64,000 nucleotides of DNA from Gerris lacustris (lineage: Eukaryota > Arthropoda > Insecta > Hemiptera > Gerridae). Positions within the stretch are counted from its first letter, which is position 1, and the number at the start of each line of letters is the position of its first letter. Under the pieces are notes generated by a model. The model was given only the letters and a program-made list of their open reading frames with translations, searched no databases and was not told where the DNA came from. The position numbers were made by a program, and so were the translations under genes. Below, in pieces: positions 1 to 13,295 of the stretch. The stretch spans positions 114,188,313 to 114,252,312 of the forward strand of contig OX578276.1 of the NCBI GenBank assembly GCA_951217055.1, given 5' to 3'.

Positions 1-802
1 AATTGAATTAAACTGTCCGTAAACATATTTAATTTAATTTAATTTATTATAATTATTGTTCAGGTAATATATTTTTCTATAATTTGTTTAGTATTATTTT
101 CTTACATATAATGAAGTTCTAAAATTATTGAGCTAATGCCTTTAATAATCTATTTTGCTACCTTAAAGTAAATGTCGTAATATATTTATAATCCATAGAA
201 TAAACAAATAAATACAAACCTTTGCAAGTAGATTACACAAAGTTAATGCATTTAAACACATTTACTTCTCGATTGAAGTCAACTTTAGCATGCTATAATG
301 ACAGAATTTAGCTATCCAATCTTAAATTAATTTATTCATTCAAACAAGGTTTACTAAAAATATACACTATTGAAATTATTTTAAGAATCAGAAAAGTGTT
401 ACAAAGTTTAAAATTAAACATTTTTTTTTCACGACTATTATTGTGAATTTAAATAGACTAAATAGTATTGGCTAGGATAATATTCCTACTATTACATTAG
501 CGAACTATGCCACGTTCATAATCTATATCACCCTATTTGTGAAATGGACTTCACATATTTTCATCTATGTTTAAAGTATCTGTGAAACTTACTTATTCTA
601 TGAAATTAAAATCTTTATAATGACAACTTATATATTAATAATGACGTATTAATAGCGTACATATTGTTTTGTTTTTTTCACGACACTAATAATGTTCATT
701 ACTATAACATTTGTTGATGGAAAACCCCTTGGTACTATCAGTCTTTCAGACATTTTGAATTCTTATCAATTTCGATTTGCACTATATTATTACCAGACTT
801 TA
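1..802. other. AT-rich flank downstream of the left gene
   Basis: No coding region or recognisable repeat is seen. It lies 3' of the minus-strand gene ending at 803. A poly(A) signal AATAAA (minus strand, about 799-804) overlaps that gene's TAA stop, so the 3' end of its mRNA probably falls here. Confidence 0.5.
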
Positions 803-3583
803 TTAATGAAGACGAATTTTGGGGTGTTGGTGACGTGGAGGGTGTGGAGGAATGTGTCGTCTATTAGGACGATTTTTTCTATACATTTCTTCAGCTAGAA
901 TAGTATTGAGTTCACTTTGAAGATGGGCCAGACGAGCATTTCTGTTTGAGGGTGATCTGTTCAGGTTAACAGAACTGTCCCTGAAATTATCAGTAGGCGA
1001 AAACTTGGGAGCGAATATTTTTTGTGATGGGGTAGAGTAGGGCCTAGGATGATCCACTCTAGGATGCTTAGAATGAGGAGGTCGGGGTGAATCCAAATGT
1101 TCTGGTGCGGATAAATTAATGTGACTGCTTATACCAGAATATCCTCCTTTACCTCCTCGAAAAGATTTGTTGTCGTTAATGCGTGGCGTGTGCTGCTTAG
1201 GTTGACCATACTTACCGGCATTTTGTGATTTTTGAGATTCTTTGGGTATACCTTGAGGTACGACGTTAAATATGTCTCCTCCAAAACTTTGGAAACTGTC
1301 GCTTGTTTCACCGGCATAGTTTACGCCAGAGCCGAAATTTTCAAAGCCATTTAACTGATTAATTGGGATAACTATTGCCGGTACCATTTGACCTTCACCA
1401 TCCTTTTTCCCAGGAATGTACACATTCTGAATAGGTACTGGTGTTCCTAATCCCATGAAATGAGACAGATCATAGCCTCCTGCTAAGCCTGTTGACGTGA
1501 TTGACTGCTGATTTTTTGCAGGTTTAAGGAAAGAATAATTAGGCGTTAAGTTGTAATCACTCTTCGAGCTGAGAGGAGATGACGGTATATTTGTGTCCAA
1601 GGAATACTGATGATACGAGAATGCTTGATTGGAATTAGGGGCAACTGGATTTTTAGAAATAGGGGTGTGGTAACTCTGTTGATTTTGCTTGGTGAATTGG
1701 ATTGACTGAATATTTTTGCCAGTCTTGACGTTGCTAGGGGAATCCTTTTTGCTTTGAGAAGATAGAGATTGTATTGGACTCACTGGATGAGACACAGCAT
1801 TTGAGAAGTCAAATGTGTTACTCTGTCCTAATGCATGAGCATGGTCGAACGTTGCCTGTCCAGTAGTCGGGACATTATAGTCTTGTTGAATTTCATCATT
1901 AATATAATACACACTTTGTCCTGGATGGCCAGAGAGTAGTCCTACTTCAGGATCAGTCCTATAATACTGAGGATTTTCAGGAATAGTTATAGACATTGGT
2001 GTATTTCTAGGTGTTTCTTCTGACATTTCAACACCCGGATGGACCTCTTTCCAAACTGAATTTGCTCCATTCACATGCAATCTATAATTAGATTTTGGTA
2101 CATGAGATTTAGGCTTGCCTAATACCACATCATTTGGGGTTTCGTACAAAGATGGATTCTCAGTGACTGTGGAAGTCGTTGGGTTTCCAAATCCGATACT
2201 ATATCCAACATTAAAAGAATCTCTATTTTTATTGTTTAACCTCTTTTTTGCTTTTTCTGCGGCTTCAGTTTGAATTTGATTTTTGTATTTTTTCTGCGGC
2301 TTTCTCGAAGTTCTTGCAGTAGGTTGAATATCTTGATGTTTTGCATTTTCTCTCTCAATATCATCTGACCTTGAGGAGGATTTGTAACCATAATCAAATG
2401 TTTGAGGTTGTTGGCTAAGTAAAGCATTCATGAGGTCGTGTGTCATGCCAGGAGGTATAGACTGACGATGCCCGTGAGGATTGGCTTGGTTATATTGAGA
2501 CCCGGCTCCATTGTCATATCCTGAATTAGTGTCATCTTGACTGGTGGTGGTCTCTTCTTTTTTAGTTGTAGCTTTTCCTTTATATCCTCTCAACCTAAAA
2601 AAAGTGTGTGCTGTACTAAGCGATTCAGGTTGTTCAGTTACTTCTTCTCTGATGTTAGAAGCCGCTGTTGCTCCTCCCCTATTATGGTGTCTGTGTCTTC
2701 GACTATGTGGATTTACCTGCTGTGGTTGGCTGTGTTCCACCTAAAAAATATAGAGTTAATCAATGCAGAATGATAGACTCAAAAATAAATGATGTTGAGG
2801 ATTTTCATAAGTGTAATAGATATGATTGATTTTTGGAAAAAAGAGAAACATGATATTTTTCTTAGATAATGGCCGAAATGAAATTTACTGCACGATAAAA
2901 CTTAAATGTTGATTGGATTGCAATGCAATATTTAACCTAATATAATCTTCGTTTTTAGAGCAGTTGCTTTAAAGTCTCTCTAGAAGCATCAAGGAGATGA
3001 ATCCTTTCAATTTTTTTCTACGACTTTCTAAGGATTGTTATCAAAACAAATAACAATTGTGAACTTGTTTCACAAATATAGGGTAATTTTGTACATTAAT
3101 ATTGCCAATGAAGTATTTGTGAAAACTGTTTGTAGTGGAAGAATTTTTGATACTTGTCAGTGTTCCTGGTTATAATATTTGATTTGTAGTCTGAGCCTGA
3201 ACTCAAATTTTCAAGAACATAAAGAATTTAGAGCACGCAACCCTTCTTCCCTCCAACTAAAGCTCTAAACCTTAAAACTGATAAAAATAAAGAAATGCAA
3301 TGTGTCATACCTCAGAATTGCGATGGAAACCAGTTGGTTTGTGATCTTCTATAGTCCACTGAGATGTGGCTTGTTGGCCAGTATGAGTTGTAGCTACAGG
3401 GTGATGTATCATTACACTACTATAGCTCGACATACCACTGCTACTCCCTGGAAGATTTTCATCGTCCATGTCTATACTCATCCTTCGCTCTGCTTGCTGA
3501 GATACCGGTAAATTTGTGCTCTCCACCTGTCCTCCATCTTCCTGCGACGATACGACCATGCATCTTCCCCAAACAACAACACC
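803..3583 (-). CDS. Low-complexity Gln/Ser/Pro/Tyr-rich probable secreted protein (two 3' exons)
   Basis: Two joined exons are visible: 3583-3311 (91 codons) and 2740-803 (645 codons plus stop). The intron 3310-2741 begins GTATGA and ends in a T-rich tract plus TTTAG, and joins in phase 0 (..RNSE then VEHSQ..). Exon 3583 follows a TTACATTCTAG acceptor in frame, so the ATG at 3559 is probably internal. The first visible residues GVVVWGRC look like the end of a signal peptide whose start lies in an upstream exon I could not find. The protein is rich in Gln, Ser, Pro, Asn and Tyr. It has a hydrophobic block near IVIPINQLNGF, a His/Pro/Arg-rich tail (RRHIPPHPPRHQH) and no catalytic domain or membrane helix that I recognise. 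Composition suggests an extracellular or cuticle/eggshell-type structural protein; that is inference only. If 3559 is instead the true start, the protein would not be secreted. Confidence 0.72.
2741..3310 (-). other. Intron of the left gene
   Basis: 570-bp intron with donor GAG/GTATGA and acceptor TTTTTTAG/GTGG on the minus strand. Phase 0 on both sides. No repeat or nested gene seen. Confidence 0.7.
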
Positions 3584-5887
3584 CTAGAATGTAATAAAAT
3601 ATTAATAAGAATTCTACTTGGAGTTTTTAATTCTTGAGTGGTTGGGTCTAAATACAATTAAATGGCTCAATTTAGTTACTTGGGCTCTAAAAAACTGGCA
3701 TTAAAAATTATAGCACATGGGCTCGAATGCGCACATGGCATTGCTACATGGGCTCTAAAATACTGTCATTCAAAATTATGTTTTTCATCTGAGACTGAAC
3801 CTACAACCTCCAAAATTAAACCTGAAGTGATAATTTCACTGAGCTATAAAAATGTAAACAAGCATGTCTCTAACCAACAATTATATTAATTTACCCTAAA
3901 ACTTAAGAAGAATGACTTATACCGCATATTTTATATTTGCTATGCATAATTATTTTTGAACATCCAAATTCATCTCTGTAATTATAGCTAAACATTAGGA
4001 CTACCAATTTATTAAAATTCTAATAAAAATTGGCCTAATTATAAAAGATTTACATTTGGAAAATACAGAGTTAAATCACACTTTTATTCTGAGTTTTATC
4101 AAAATGTTATACAAGAACCAATTTTAACAGTTCTATATTATCCCCTTTCTCTTATAATATTCACGGTAAGAATACGTAATCTGTAATCTATATAATATTC
4201 AGGCCAAATACCACTCATTCACATTATCTATGTAAGAGAGGTGAAATTTTGTATGGAGGTTCCTCTTACACTCTTGGTTTTTGCTAAAAAAAATATTTTT
4301 ACGATCCCCCGCACCTTGATTCAAGATAGCTCCCAACAATATGCGGAATTCAACGATATCCCCAAAGCCAATTGGACTAGAACCTTGAAATTCGTAATTT
4401 AACTTTCTTTTAAGACATTAACCACTATTGTAAAGCTGCATGAAAAAAAAAATCCTCCACTACTCCGGGAAATTTAACATTTATAAATATTCCTCCAGTA
4501 GTCGAAATCAACCAGTAATTAGGCATTGTTGCAAATTAAAATTGTATTTGATTCATTGTATGTAATTGTATTTGATTGATGAGGGGGTTTGAAGTAAGGG
4601 GAGGAAAGAACTGTAAAATTAATTTAATGATTTTAAACAGTAGTTAAACAATCTATTAAATAAAAAAAATACATTAAACCTACCAAAGTCTATAATGAGG
4701 CATGGGAATCCATCAAGTATTTGCCTAAAGCCGATTTAGCTACAAGCAAATTATTATACGAGTATACATTATTAATTTTTACTGAGATTGCAACCATGAA
4801 ACCTCTCTTCAACACTTTGAGTACTAGCGCGATTATTAGATGATTGAGACATTTTACGATCACTAATATTAGATATGTATAATATAACAAATAAAATTAA
4901 AAATAAAATTTTTAAATTATTGGAATTTTCCGGCTATAGCTACTAGTGTGCCAAATTTCAGTTTCTAGCTATTCTTAAAGTCATAATAAATTTGATGATG
5001 AGTCAGTAAATTAGTAACAATCTTATGATAATAATGCAATCTTTGAATATCTCCCCTTTTGAAAAGGCTTAATATTAAGGGCTCAATTTTTTACAGCGTC
5101 TTAAGATACTTTAGCTTAATCTATGCTTACAAGCCCATCTTAAGAGGAAGCAGAGATATCATGGTAAGAAAGACGGGGTGAAGTGGTTCAAGTAAAAATA
5201 CAGTGCATGCTTGCTGGAACGTAGCCATACGCACTGCCATGCGCTCAAACATTTTTACCAAAGCATTATTTTGTAACGACTGCGGAACTGGGGTTAATGT
5301 AACGACTTAGACATATATATTAAACAATTAGGTGGATATCACCTTTATTTTTATTTTAAGGAAAGATTCAAAGATAACAATTTTTACGATAAAATAGAGA
5401 TTCTGTTTCTATTATCAAATATTTATTATTTATTTACTATGCTTTATTAATCATACTAATTCCTTTACCACGTTAGGACGTTGAAAATAAAACTTATTGG
5501 AATGTCTTGTTTTCTTTATTGCTGAAATTTGAGTATATAATTTATTATAAATATATTGTTCAAAAATAGAAGATTGTTTAAGTTGTATACTGGATATAAT
5601 AAACTATTATATCACTTTCGAAACACTGCTTGATGAATCAGAAAGGTTTTTTTACTATTTCGGATTGTTTTTCAATAGTAGTCCATCTAAAATGTACGCA
5701 TTCCGTATTTAGAATTTAATAAATAAGTTCTTAATTTAATCTTATTATCACTAATCTAATGCCACACCCGAGCTAAATTACCATTAAAACTACATGCTTA
5801 TATATAATTAATGACCAAGAGAATTAATTTCTAGTATACAAGTGAGATTTACATTACAGGGAATGCATAAGATTACTAAGTGTGAAG
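3584..5887. other. AT-rich region upstream of the left gene
   Basis: Must contain, or be part of, the 5' end of the left gene if its first exon is close, but no convincing ATG-plus-donor exon or TATA/Inr pair was found. Short AT-rich ORFs here look random. Nothing else is recognised. Confidence 0.4.
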
Positions 5888-6058
5888 ATGCTAGGAGAAA
5901 GATTATTAGAAATCCGTGGCATCTATACTAAGTCTAGCGAATCGGGTAAGCTTGAGGAGGCAGTGTTGAAGGTCTTAGGCTTAAGAGCGTATGAGGCCCA
6001 GACTGAGAGTTCCATCGACATGGAAAGTCACCGTAAAAACAGTTTCACTCTCTATTAA
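5888..6058 (+). CDS. Unassigned 56-residue ORF
   Basis: ATG (5888) to TAA (6058) encodes a 56-residue peptide of balanced composition (starts MLGERLLEIRGIYTKSSESG). It is unusual here because the surrounding 2 kb is AT-rich junk. A fair splice donor (CGG/GTAAGC) lies inside it at about 5945, so it could be a first exon rather than a complete gene. I recognise no family. It has no ribosomal or promoter context that I can see and may be chance. Confidence 0.15.
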   Translation: MLGERLLEIRGIYTKSSESGKLEEAVLKVLGLRAYEAQTESSIDMESHRKNSFTLY

Positions 6059-7399
6059 TTAGCCAAAAACCATTTAGTTGTTTGATTGTTACACTGGAGT
6101 GTAAACTACTTGCAAATGACACCGGATATACCTGACAGAATTCATAGCACATTCTTTAGATTTAATCAACAGATTTCTAGGAAATAATAAGTTTAATGTA
6201 GTCAGAATATAGTAAATATTATGTTTTTAATTATGCTTATGCTTATTAATTTATTATTATAATAATGTACCAGTAACTATGTACTTTACAACTTTCATTT
6301 TAAATGTTTCATCTAGTCTATTCAATAAAATGAGAAATAGTTAAATAAAACAAATAGTCAATGAACTAAAATAAAGAAAAGAAAATAAGTAATAATAAAA
6401 GTAGTGAAATATCAATTAGCTAAAATTCTTTTTGTAAGGACATCTGTCATAATACTAATCCTTTCCTGCACTAATCGAATGGGAAGGAAAAGAAACAGCA
6501 CAACTGAATATAATAAATCACTGTAATTAGTCAGTGGAAAAACTGTTGTGGCTTAATGTGGTTAAAGTTACACCAAAATGTTGTCAAGATAAAGAAGAAG
6601 AAAAAAATCAGGAAATGCTAAAGAAAACTTATAGATAACCAGAAAAAACTATCTTTATTCGCCCGATAAAAGTTTACTCCTGATCTACAACATAACGGTT
6701 TATGACATAACAATGGGGGATTGAAAGAAAAGATCTAGAGAATGGGCTGTGACATAACTAAAACACTGTAGAATTCAAAACCATTTAAAGTACTTTAATT
6801 TCTTAAAAATGAAGGAATAAAAATAATTTTTCCAAAGAGAAATTATAATTCTGGAGGATAGGTTTAAAATAAAATCAGAATGTAAATAAATACATGTGGT
6901 GCTGCGGGACACCCGGTAGGAACGAAGTTCCTTACATTTTTCATTAAATATAAATTATAAAATCACACTGCTATGTACATATACATTGCTAACTACTTAT
7001 ACATGGCGGAGTTAGAAAAGAGACAAAATTAAAAGTAAGTAACTGTTTGTACCTAGCAGAGTTAAGGCGAAATTAAAAGAAAATCATTATTTGTATAATT
7101 AAAGCAAGCGTCTTACTATAAATATATATTAAATATAAGAAAAAAATTGATCATGAAGTTTATAGTGAAAGAGTATGTTTGTTAAAGGTGTTTGGATTGA
7201 AATAGGACTGTTTTCTACCTACCCGGCCAATTAATTTAAAATATTATAAAATATATCTCTTCCCTACTCTACAGCTTATGCTTGTATCAGGGTGAAATTT
7301 TACCTGATTATATTTTATTTATTTACAAAACAAAGTGACAATTTTGACATATACAACAAAAATAATCAAAACAAGTCAAGTAAGAAAGAGGCTTCCTTA
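6059..7399. other. AT-rich spacer
   Basis: No gene seen. Around 6900-6945 there is a short GC-richer piece containing a palindrome GGAACGAAGTTCC. A related AACTTCGTTCC sequence recurs in opposite orientation near 7679-7690, so 6900-7745 may be a decayed repeat, but ends cannot be fixed. Confidence 0.3.
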
Positions 7400-7560
7400 A
7401 TAACACTTTTTGCCGTCTTTTAAAGCTTACGTTTACGCGACCGTTGCGTGTGAACGCTTTGGCGGATAACGTTTTCCAACGAACTCAGCCTGGGCATTGG
7501 TAAAATGATCATGTGTACCAAATATCATCTAACTTAATAAGCTTTTACTCAAGTTATAGT
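7400..7560 (-). repeat. Family F fragment (reverse)
   Basis: Matches the internal part of family F in reverse orientation, including a piece close to GAACTCGATCTGGGCATTGG and a CATGTGTACCAAAT segment comparable with 24080-24122. No hairpin head or tail remains. Confidence 0.6.
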
Positions 7561-7574
7561 CATCTGTAGTTTTC

Positions 7575-7630
7575 GTGACGGTGATTTAGTGACGGTGATT
7601 TTGTGACGGTGATTTTGTGACGGTGATTTT
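7575..7630 (+). repeat. 14-bp tandem repeat, four copies
   Basis: Four near-identical copies of GTGACGGTGATTTT in a row (the first ends in TTTA). It sits directly beside the family F fragment. Confidence 0.85.
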
Positions 7631-7639
7631 GGTCGTTTT

Positions 7640-10591
7640 TTTCGGATTCACTCCCGGGCTCCAGAACGTGCCATAATGAACTTCGTTCCAAAAAAGGAAC
7701 TTATTTCAAAAGAACGCAGCGATGCTGAGCATCATCAGAGTTCTAAAAATGTTTATAAATTATAATCAAAATTATTACCAACATAAATAAAAACTACATT
7801 ATGATTTGATAGTTTGTCATTTCAAATGAAACTGTCCACAACATTTACTGTCCTAATTTGACACAGACTGCTGAACATAAACAGTCAAGATTTTTAATTT
7901 CATTGAAACTGTTTATCTTAATTATTATACCCTTTTTTAATTTTACGCATAATAATATCCCAATACGTTTAGGTACTTAACAGTACCTAATTAAATGATT
8001 TTTGAATTGTCACCTTTAGATGCCCCTTGAGTCAATAAATGGCTATTGAACAAACTCTTTCTGTCAATTAAGCAGTCGGGCGATGACTTAACCACTGAGC
8101 CAATGTTATTGGAATTAGGAATATATACTTAAATTATATGTATATTAGTTAAGATAATAATTAGAGAGACAGCGAGCTATGTATCTTAGCACTAAATTTG
8201 GAGGACTTTCTATTTCTACCTGCCTGCAATAAAACTAATCGAAACTGGGGAAGAATTGAACTCTAACTACTTGCGTTTATTAATTATCTCTTTACTCTTT
8301 AGGTTTTACCAAGAATATACTACATGTTGTTTTTAGAGTTTTTTGGTGGTAAAGCCCCAAATTTGGAGCTAAAATTAATTTATTGATTCACATCGGGTTG
8401 TATTTAAATTGGGATTTATACAACATTTTATGGAAATAATGTTCTTCAGCTTTGATTTAACGCCTCCTGTCTGACAGACATTTTTGGACGTGTAAATCCA
8501 ACCAAAATCTAGAAATCAAATTTTTGCGTCTTCACAATACCAGCATCTTTAAATGAACCAGGTACATGAGAATTTAAAATATGTCTCTACATTGTTGGAT
8601 TAATGTAAACATTAATTAATGTTTTATCTTTTTATTCTTCTCAACTCAAATGTAAGATATATCCTTTAAGAGGTGAGATGTGTTCAGAAAGTTGAACTGA
8701 TTATTGGTATTTTTTCGCTGATTATAATTAATAATTACACGGACTCGTGCCTTCTAGTTGGACAATTGGAGCTTCACTAATTTTCTCAAATGCTGATGAA
8801 ATAGAAAGTCATATGAAAATCGAGAGTTAACAGGGAGCAATTACAGCGAGGCAATGGTAGAGAAGCGGGCGGGGGCAATATATGCTACGCCCAGCCAGTT
8901 TTTCAAACGGGTGAAAACCACTGTAAACTACTGGTGGTTTTCAGAGGAGAATATGACTTGTTAAGTGGGAGCAAAAAGGGGAAGAGCTCGGTTAATGTGT
9001 TTGGTACTGTACTCAGATCCGGGTAGAAATTCTAACAGTACAATAAGAACAAGTCGGTTTTTTTTATATATATTTATTTTACCAAAAGATTCAAGATTGT
9101 GAGGTTAGAGACCTAGAAGATGAAAAAAGTCCTTAACTAAAGGACAGGAACCGGCAAAGAAGGAGGTTACCGCATAGCACAGCTGCTGACATGCCGTGGA
9201 AACCTTCACATTGTCCTCACTTATACCAATTATACGAAACAGGCATAATATCCTTACTAAAAAAACTGCACAAGTAGTATTACAGCAAAAAAAAAATAAA
9301 TAAATAAAAAAAAATTAAAAATAATGGCTTTATCAAAATACATTCTCTATTCCAAAAAAGAAATGTCTACTCAAAATTGGTGGGATCTACTGAAAAATTA
9401 TTTCACAGCATCTAAAGAAGTGACCACAATAGTATACGCATTTTGAAGAAATGAGTAGTTTTAGTTTAATGTCACGGGGTTTTGAATTTCTTACATAGTA
9501 ACTTGCTTGTAGAAATTCTAACTATATAAACAAACAAGGTACATAGTTATAGGTTTTACTTGTTATATATACATAATATTCTTCATTTCTTTTTCATCTC
9601 TGTGCTATCCACAATAACAAGTCTACGAAGGCACTATTATTTCTGAGAATCCTTACTTCTAATAACTCTCCTCCTCTTTGTAAGCTACTTCACATAAACA
9701 GCACCTTCTACAACTCAAATAATATCAACGTTCATTGTCAGATCAAACATATCTGTAATTTTTTTTTTCAATTTGAGAAAGCGTATTAGTTGTGCAAGTG
9801 AAATTGATAGTAGTCAGTAGTAAAGCAAATACTTAAGTAAACTATAAGAAGGTTAATTTTCTCTTACTTTTTCCGGCATTGTTAATAACAAAAAGTCAGC
9901 ATTCAAATTTATTTTTTATATGAAATGAAGATCTTTTTTGTCGCACAACGACGAAAAACTTTTTATCTACGATTGATACGAAATATAAACATTGTATCTC
10001 TGTTTAGATGCGTAGAAAGTGATTCTTTACATTGCGCATGCGCGTTTTACGCCTCTTGAAATAATTAATTCGGCACAAAATACAACTAATGAATTAATGT
10101 CATATTTGTCAAAAGAGAACTTACGCCCACAGGAAGTTTATTACATTTTTTTCTTTATTTATTATTAAAATCCAGCAATCGTAGATAAAGTACGGTACGC
10201 AACTCGTGCGAAAACGGCATTTCGCATTGCTCGTGTGGTTGTACTACCCTCGTTGTCGCTCGGGTGCAAACTCCACAGTCGCATGCAAAATGCTTCCGCA
10301 GTAGACGCGTAATGTACTATTCCCCTTCTACTTACAGCTTTTACTGGGTGTTTGAAATAAGTTTTAATTATTATATTTCCTCTTGTGTTCTGGCCAACCA
10401 TGCCATACAACCATGTTTAATTACTATTTTCAGGTTTGACCTTAAGAAATATTTTAATTCGGTTTTTTGTAATCGAATTAAATTTTTTCATGAATCAAAC
10501 TATTCTAAACGCGAGAATTGCAATGTATAATCACAATTTTAGAATTAGTTTTTATACTTTTTTAAAGTATTTTTATTCGAATTTACGCAAT
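7640..10591. other. AT-rich spacer with no recognised gene
   Basis: No supported gene. It holds a 9-bp-stem hairpin GAAAACCAC..GTGGTTTTC near 8913-8942, A-rich runs near 9288-9325, and GC-richer sequence around 10160-10330 whose ORFs on both strands have no recognisable domain. Confidence 0.35.
10034..10043. promoter_or_regulatory. NRF-1/EWG-type palindrome GCGCATGCGC
   Basis: A perfect GCGCATGCGC site, the consensus for NRF-1 family factors (Ewg in flies), in otherwise AT-rich DNA. No transcription start is visible next to it, so function is unproven. Confidence 0.3.
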
Positions 10592-12735
10592 AGGCCAATA
10601 TATAGATATATTCTAGCTTACTTTAATTAGGGTAAAAGATTTTTTTTTTAGGATTGTTTTGTATAGTGAGAGGAGCATGAAACCAAGTTTTCCACCTCGA
10701 AAGCCCTGGGGTCAACTTTGGTAGGCGAAAACCTCGAAATGTTGGCTCTTTTTTCAGTTTTTTTAATATAACTCATAAACGACATCGAAATCAGAATATT
10801 TTATTCTCTCGGAAACGAAAGTAGACAAAATTCCCTACATAATGCATTAGTCAAACCTAATTCTATGTTATCCTAACCTATTTATACAGGACTTTAAAGT
10901 TTGACGAAATTTTGTAAAATTTCGTCTTTTACTCATTTTTTTGACATTAATATTATTGTTTATGGTGCCCATTATATATTTATTATTACCCAATATATAT
11001 TTATATATTGAAGATATGTGTATCTATGTATGTATACAGGGTGACTGGCGCAATATGTGAAAAAATAAAGGAGGTTGTTCTATGCCTCAAGGGCTACAAA
11101 AAACACTATATAAGCCATGGGTCAAATCTTAACCGTTCTCCCACAAAATCAAATTTCATGATTTTTTTAAGATTACATACCTTTGCTTATAAAACTTATA
11201 AATGCACCAAAAGTATAAAAGCTAGAATAAAATGTTTGGCACCGTTGTAAAGCTGACAAAATTTTCTATAACAAAAATGTAATTTTAATTTTCATGCCTT
11301 AAAATTATATGACAAAAAATTTATACAAATTTAATTTTTAAGAAACAAATTAAAAAAATTTTTTTTTTGAGGTCCCATATCTTGGTAAAGAACCGAGATC
11401 CAACTTTTCAGACTTCAGGAAAAACTTTCTTATTTACTAACGTTTCGATCGATATTAATATTATTACCCATTCATAAGGCGGAATGTTTTGTAAACTTCG
11501 TGGAAAGTGAAAAAGAAACATGTTTATTGTTGCTTTTGTTGACACAAAGATCAGTATACTAAACCAACCTTGCTTGTTTTGAAGTATTTACCCACCTGTA
11601 AATCAAGAATTGCAACAATAAATACGTTTCTTTTTTACTTTCAGCGAAGTTTAATAAAAATTCCGCCCAATGAATAGGTAATAATATTAATATCGTTCGA
11701 AACGTTAGTAAATAAGAAAGTTTTTCCAGAAGTCCGAAAAGTTTGAGCTCGGTTCTTTTCCAAGTTATAGAACCGATAAAAATTGATGATCTTAATTTTT
11801 TTTTAAATATAAAATTTGTATACATTGTGTGTCATGTAATTAGAGGGCAAGAAAATTACACTTTTCTTATTGGAAAATTTGACAGCTTTACAACGATACC
11901 AAACATTTTGTTCTAGCTTTTACACTTTTGGAGCAATAAGTGTTTTTATAAGCAAAGGTATGCGATTTTAAAAAAATCATAAAATTTGACCTTGCGGGAA
12001 AACGGTTAAGATTTGATCCATGGTTTATGGCCCATAAGACGGAGAACAACCTGCTTCATTTTTTCACATATAACGCCAATCACCCTGTAAGTCAAGAATT
12101 GCAACAATAAATCCAAATATCCAAATATCTCTGGAACCATGATAGATAGAAAGATGCGGTTTTCGGGGTTCGACAATGGCTATAAATGCTCATCCAGAAC
12201 ATGCTGAACATTTTTTGTGTTCAGCAAAAGTGAGTCCAATTTATATAATTAAAAAAAGTGAATAGGAAGCCAATGTTAAGGTCTGGATTTGGATTCTATG
12301 GCTAAAAATAAGAATTTTTCACTCTTGGAAATGTTTCGCTCCAAGCATTAGTTTGCCTCCTGGAGAGCACTGAATGTGCTAAAATAGAAACTTTAAATCA
12401 TGCATTTTACAAAATTTCGTCAAAGTCCTGTAGAAATAGGTTAGGATAACATAAAATTAGGTTTGCCTAGTGCATTTTGTAGGGAACTTTGTCTACTTTT
12501 ATTACGGAGAGAATACAATTTACTGATTTCGGTGTTTTTTATGAGTTATATTAAAAAAAACAGAAAAAAGAGAAAACATTTCAAGGTTTTTCGCCTACCA
12601 AAAGTTGTCCCCAGGTCTTTCGAGGTCGCAAACTTGGTTTCAAAACAATCCTAAAAAAAAGAAAAAATCTTTCTTTTACCCTAATTAATGTAAGCTGGAC
12701 CCCTCTCAGCAGCGTACCTATATATATTGGACTAC
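10592..12735. mobile_element. Outer long-inverted-repeat element enclosing a second foldback
   Basis: Left arm about 10592-10930 pairs with right arm about 12390-12735. Shared landmarks are CCAATATATA at the ends, TTAATTAGGGTAAAAGA, the tract around TCGCCTACCAAAAGTTG / CAACTTTGGTAGGCGAAA, and TTTTACAAAATTTCGTCAAA at the inner boundary. There is no coding capacity for a transposase. The middle holds another inverted repeat (11036-12089), so the two are concentric. Probably a non-autonomous TIR element carrying a later insertion. Confidence 0.7.
11036..12089. mobile_element. Inner foldback MITE, CAGGGTGA termini
   Basis: Arms of roughly 490-500 bp (11036-11535 and 11603-12089) around a ~70-bp loop. 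Termini are CAGGGTGACTGGCGC and its complement GCCAATCACCCTG, flanked by TA on both sides (..TATA/CAGGG and CCCTG/TAAG), as expected for a Tc1/mariner-type TA target. No transposase ORF. Arms are diverged (many substitutions), so it is not recent. Confidence 0.75.
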
Positions 12736-12786
12736 AAGTGCTTTTGTTTATATTTATTCCGAGATTTTAAATCCAAAATGTTTACT

Positions 12787-13295
12787 TTATATTGCTTCCG
12801 AGCTTACCAAAGGTAAAGGAAGTTGTGTGATCGTTTTGAAGAACAAAAATATTTTATGTCTTCGATTTAAAAAATTCCAAGGCATTAATCCATTTCAGGT
12901 ATCAGGGAAATATTTGGTTCCGACTCTGTATGTCGCTCAATTTTTTAGAACTAACATATCTCAAAATTAAATTTGGATGATTGGTCATAATTAGTCCGGT
13001 ATTCCCAAACAAGTTTCAAACTTTTTTCTGTTTCACATGCGCACAAACAAACATGTATTTACACCTACATCTCCAAGATTAATTTCAACCGTCTGCGATC
13101 TTTAAATTTTGCTAAATTGATACTTTAATTCATGTAAAAAATCAAAAGAGTTTTGACAGGTTTAAAAAAAACGGGGAGAAATTGAATAAATTTGACAATA
13201 ATCGGTTGTAATAGCATGAAATCTTTATAGTGTACATTATAACACGGGGAAGCTATGAGCACACTAATTGGCAGACTATGTTATCCATCAATTTA
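12787..13295 (+). repeat. Family F copy
   Basis: Begins with the F head hairpin (GCTTCCGAGCTTACC then GGTAAAGGAAG) and ends with the F tail (GGGGAAGCTATGAGCACAC, AATTGGCAGACTAT). The internal TCTG array is lost. Non-coding. Confidence 0.75.

Noticed and set aside
4690..4890. Hydrophobic ORF (LYYTYLILVIV..) as the missing signal-peptide exon of the left gene
   Set aside because: It would splice in phase 0 after a GTAAAA donor and read as a signal peptide, but its first codon is TTG and no in-frame ATG exists.
10165..10410. 81-residue minus-strand ORF with a good GTAAGT donor inside
   Set aside because: No recognisable domain. Joining it to the left gene would not give a signal peptide, and the overlapping plus-strand ORF looks equally good.
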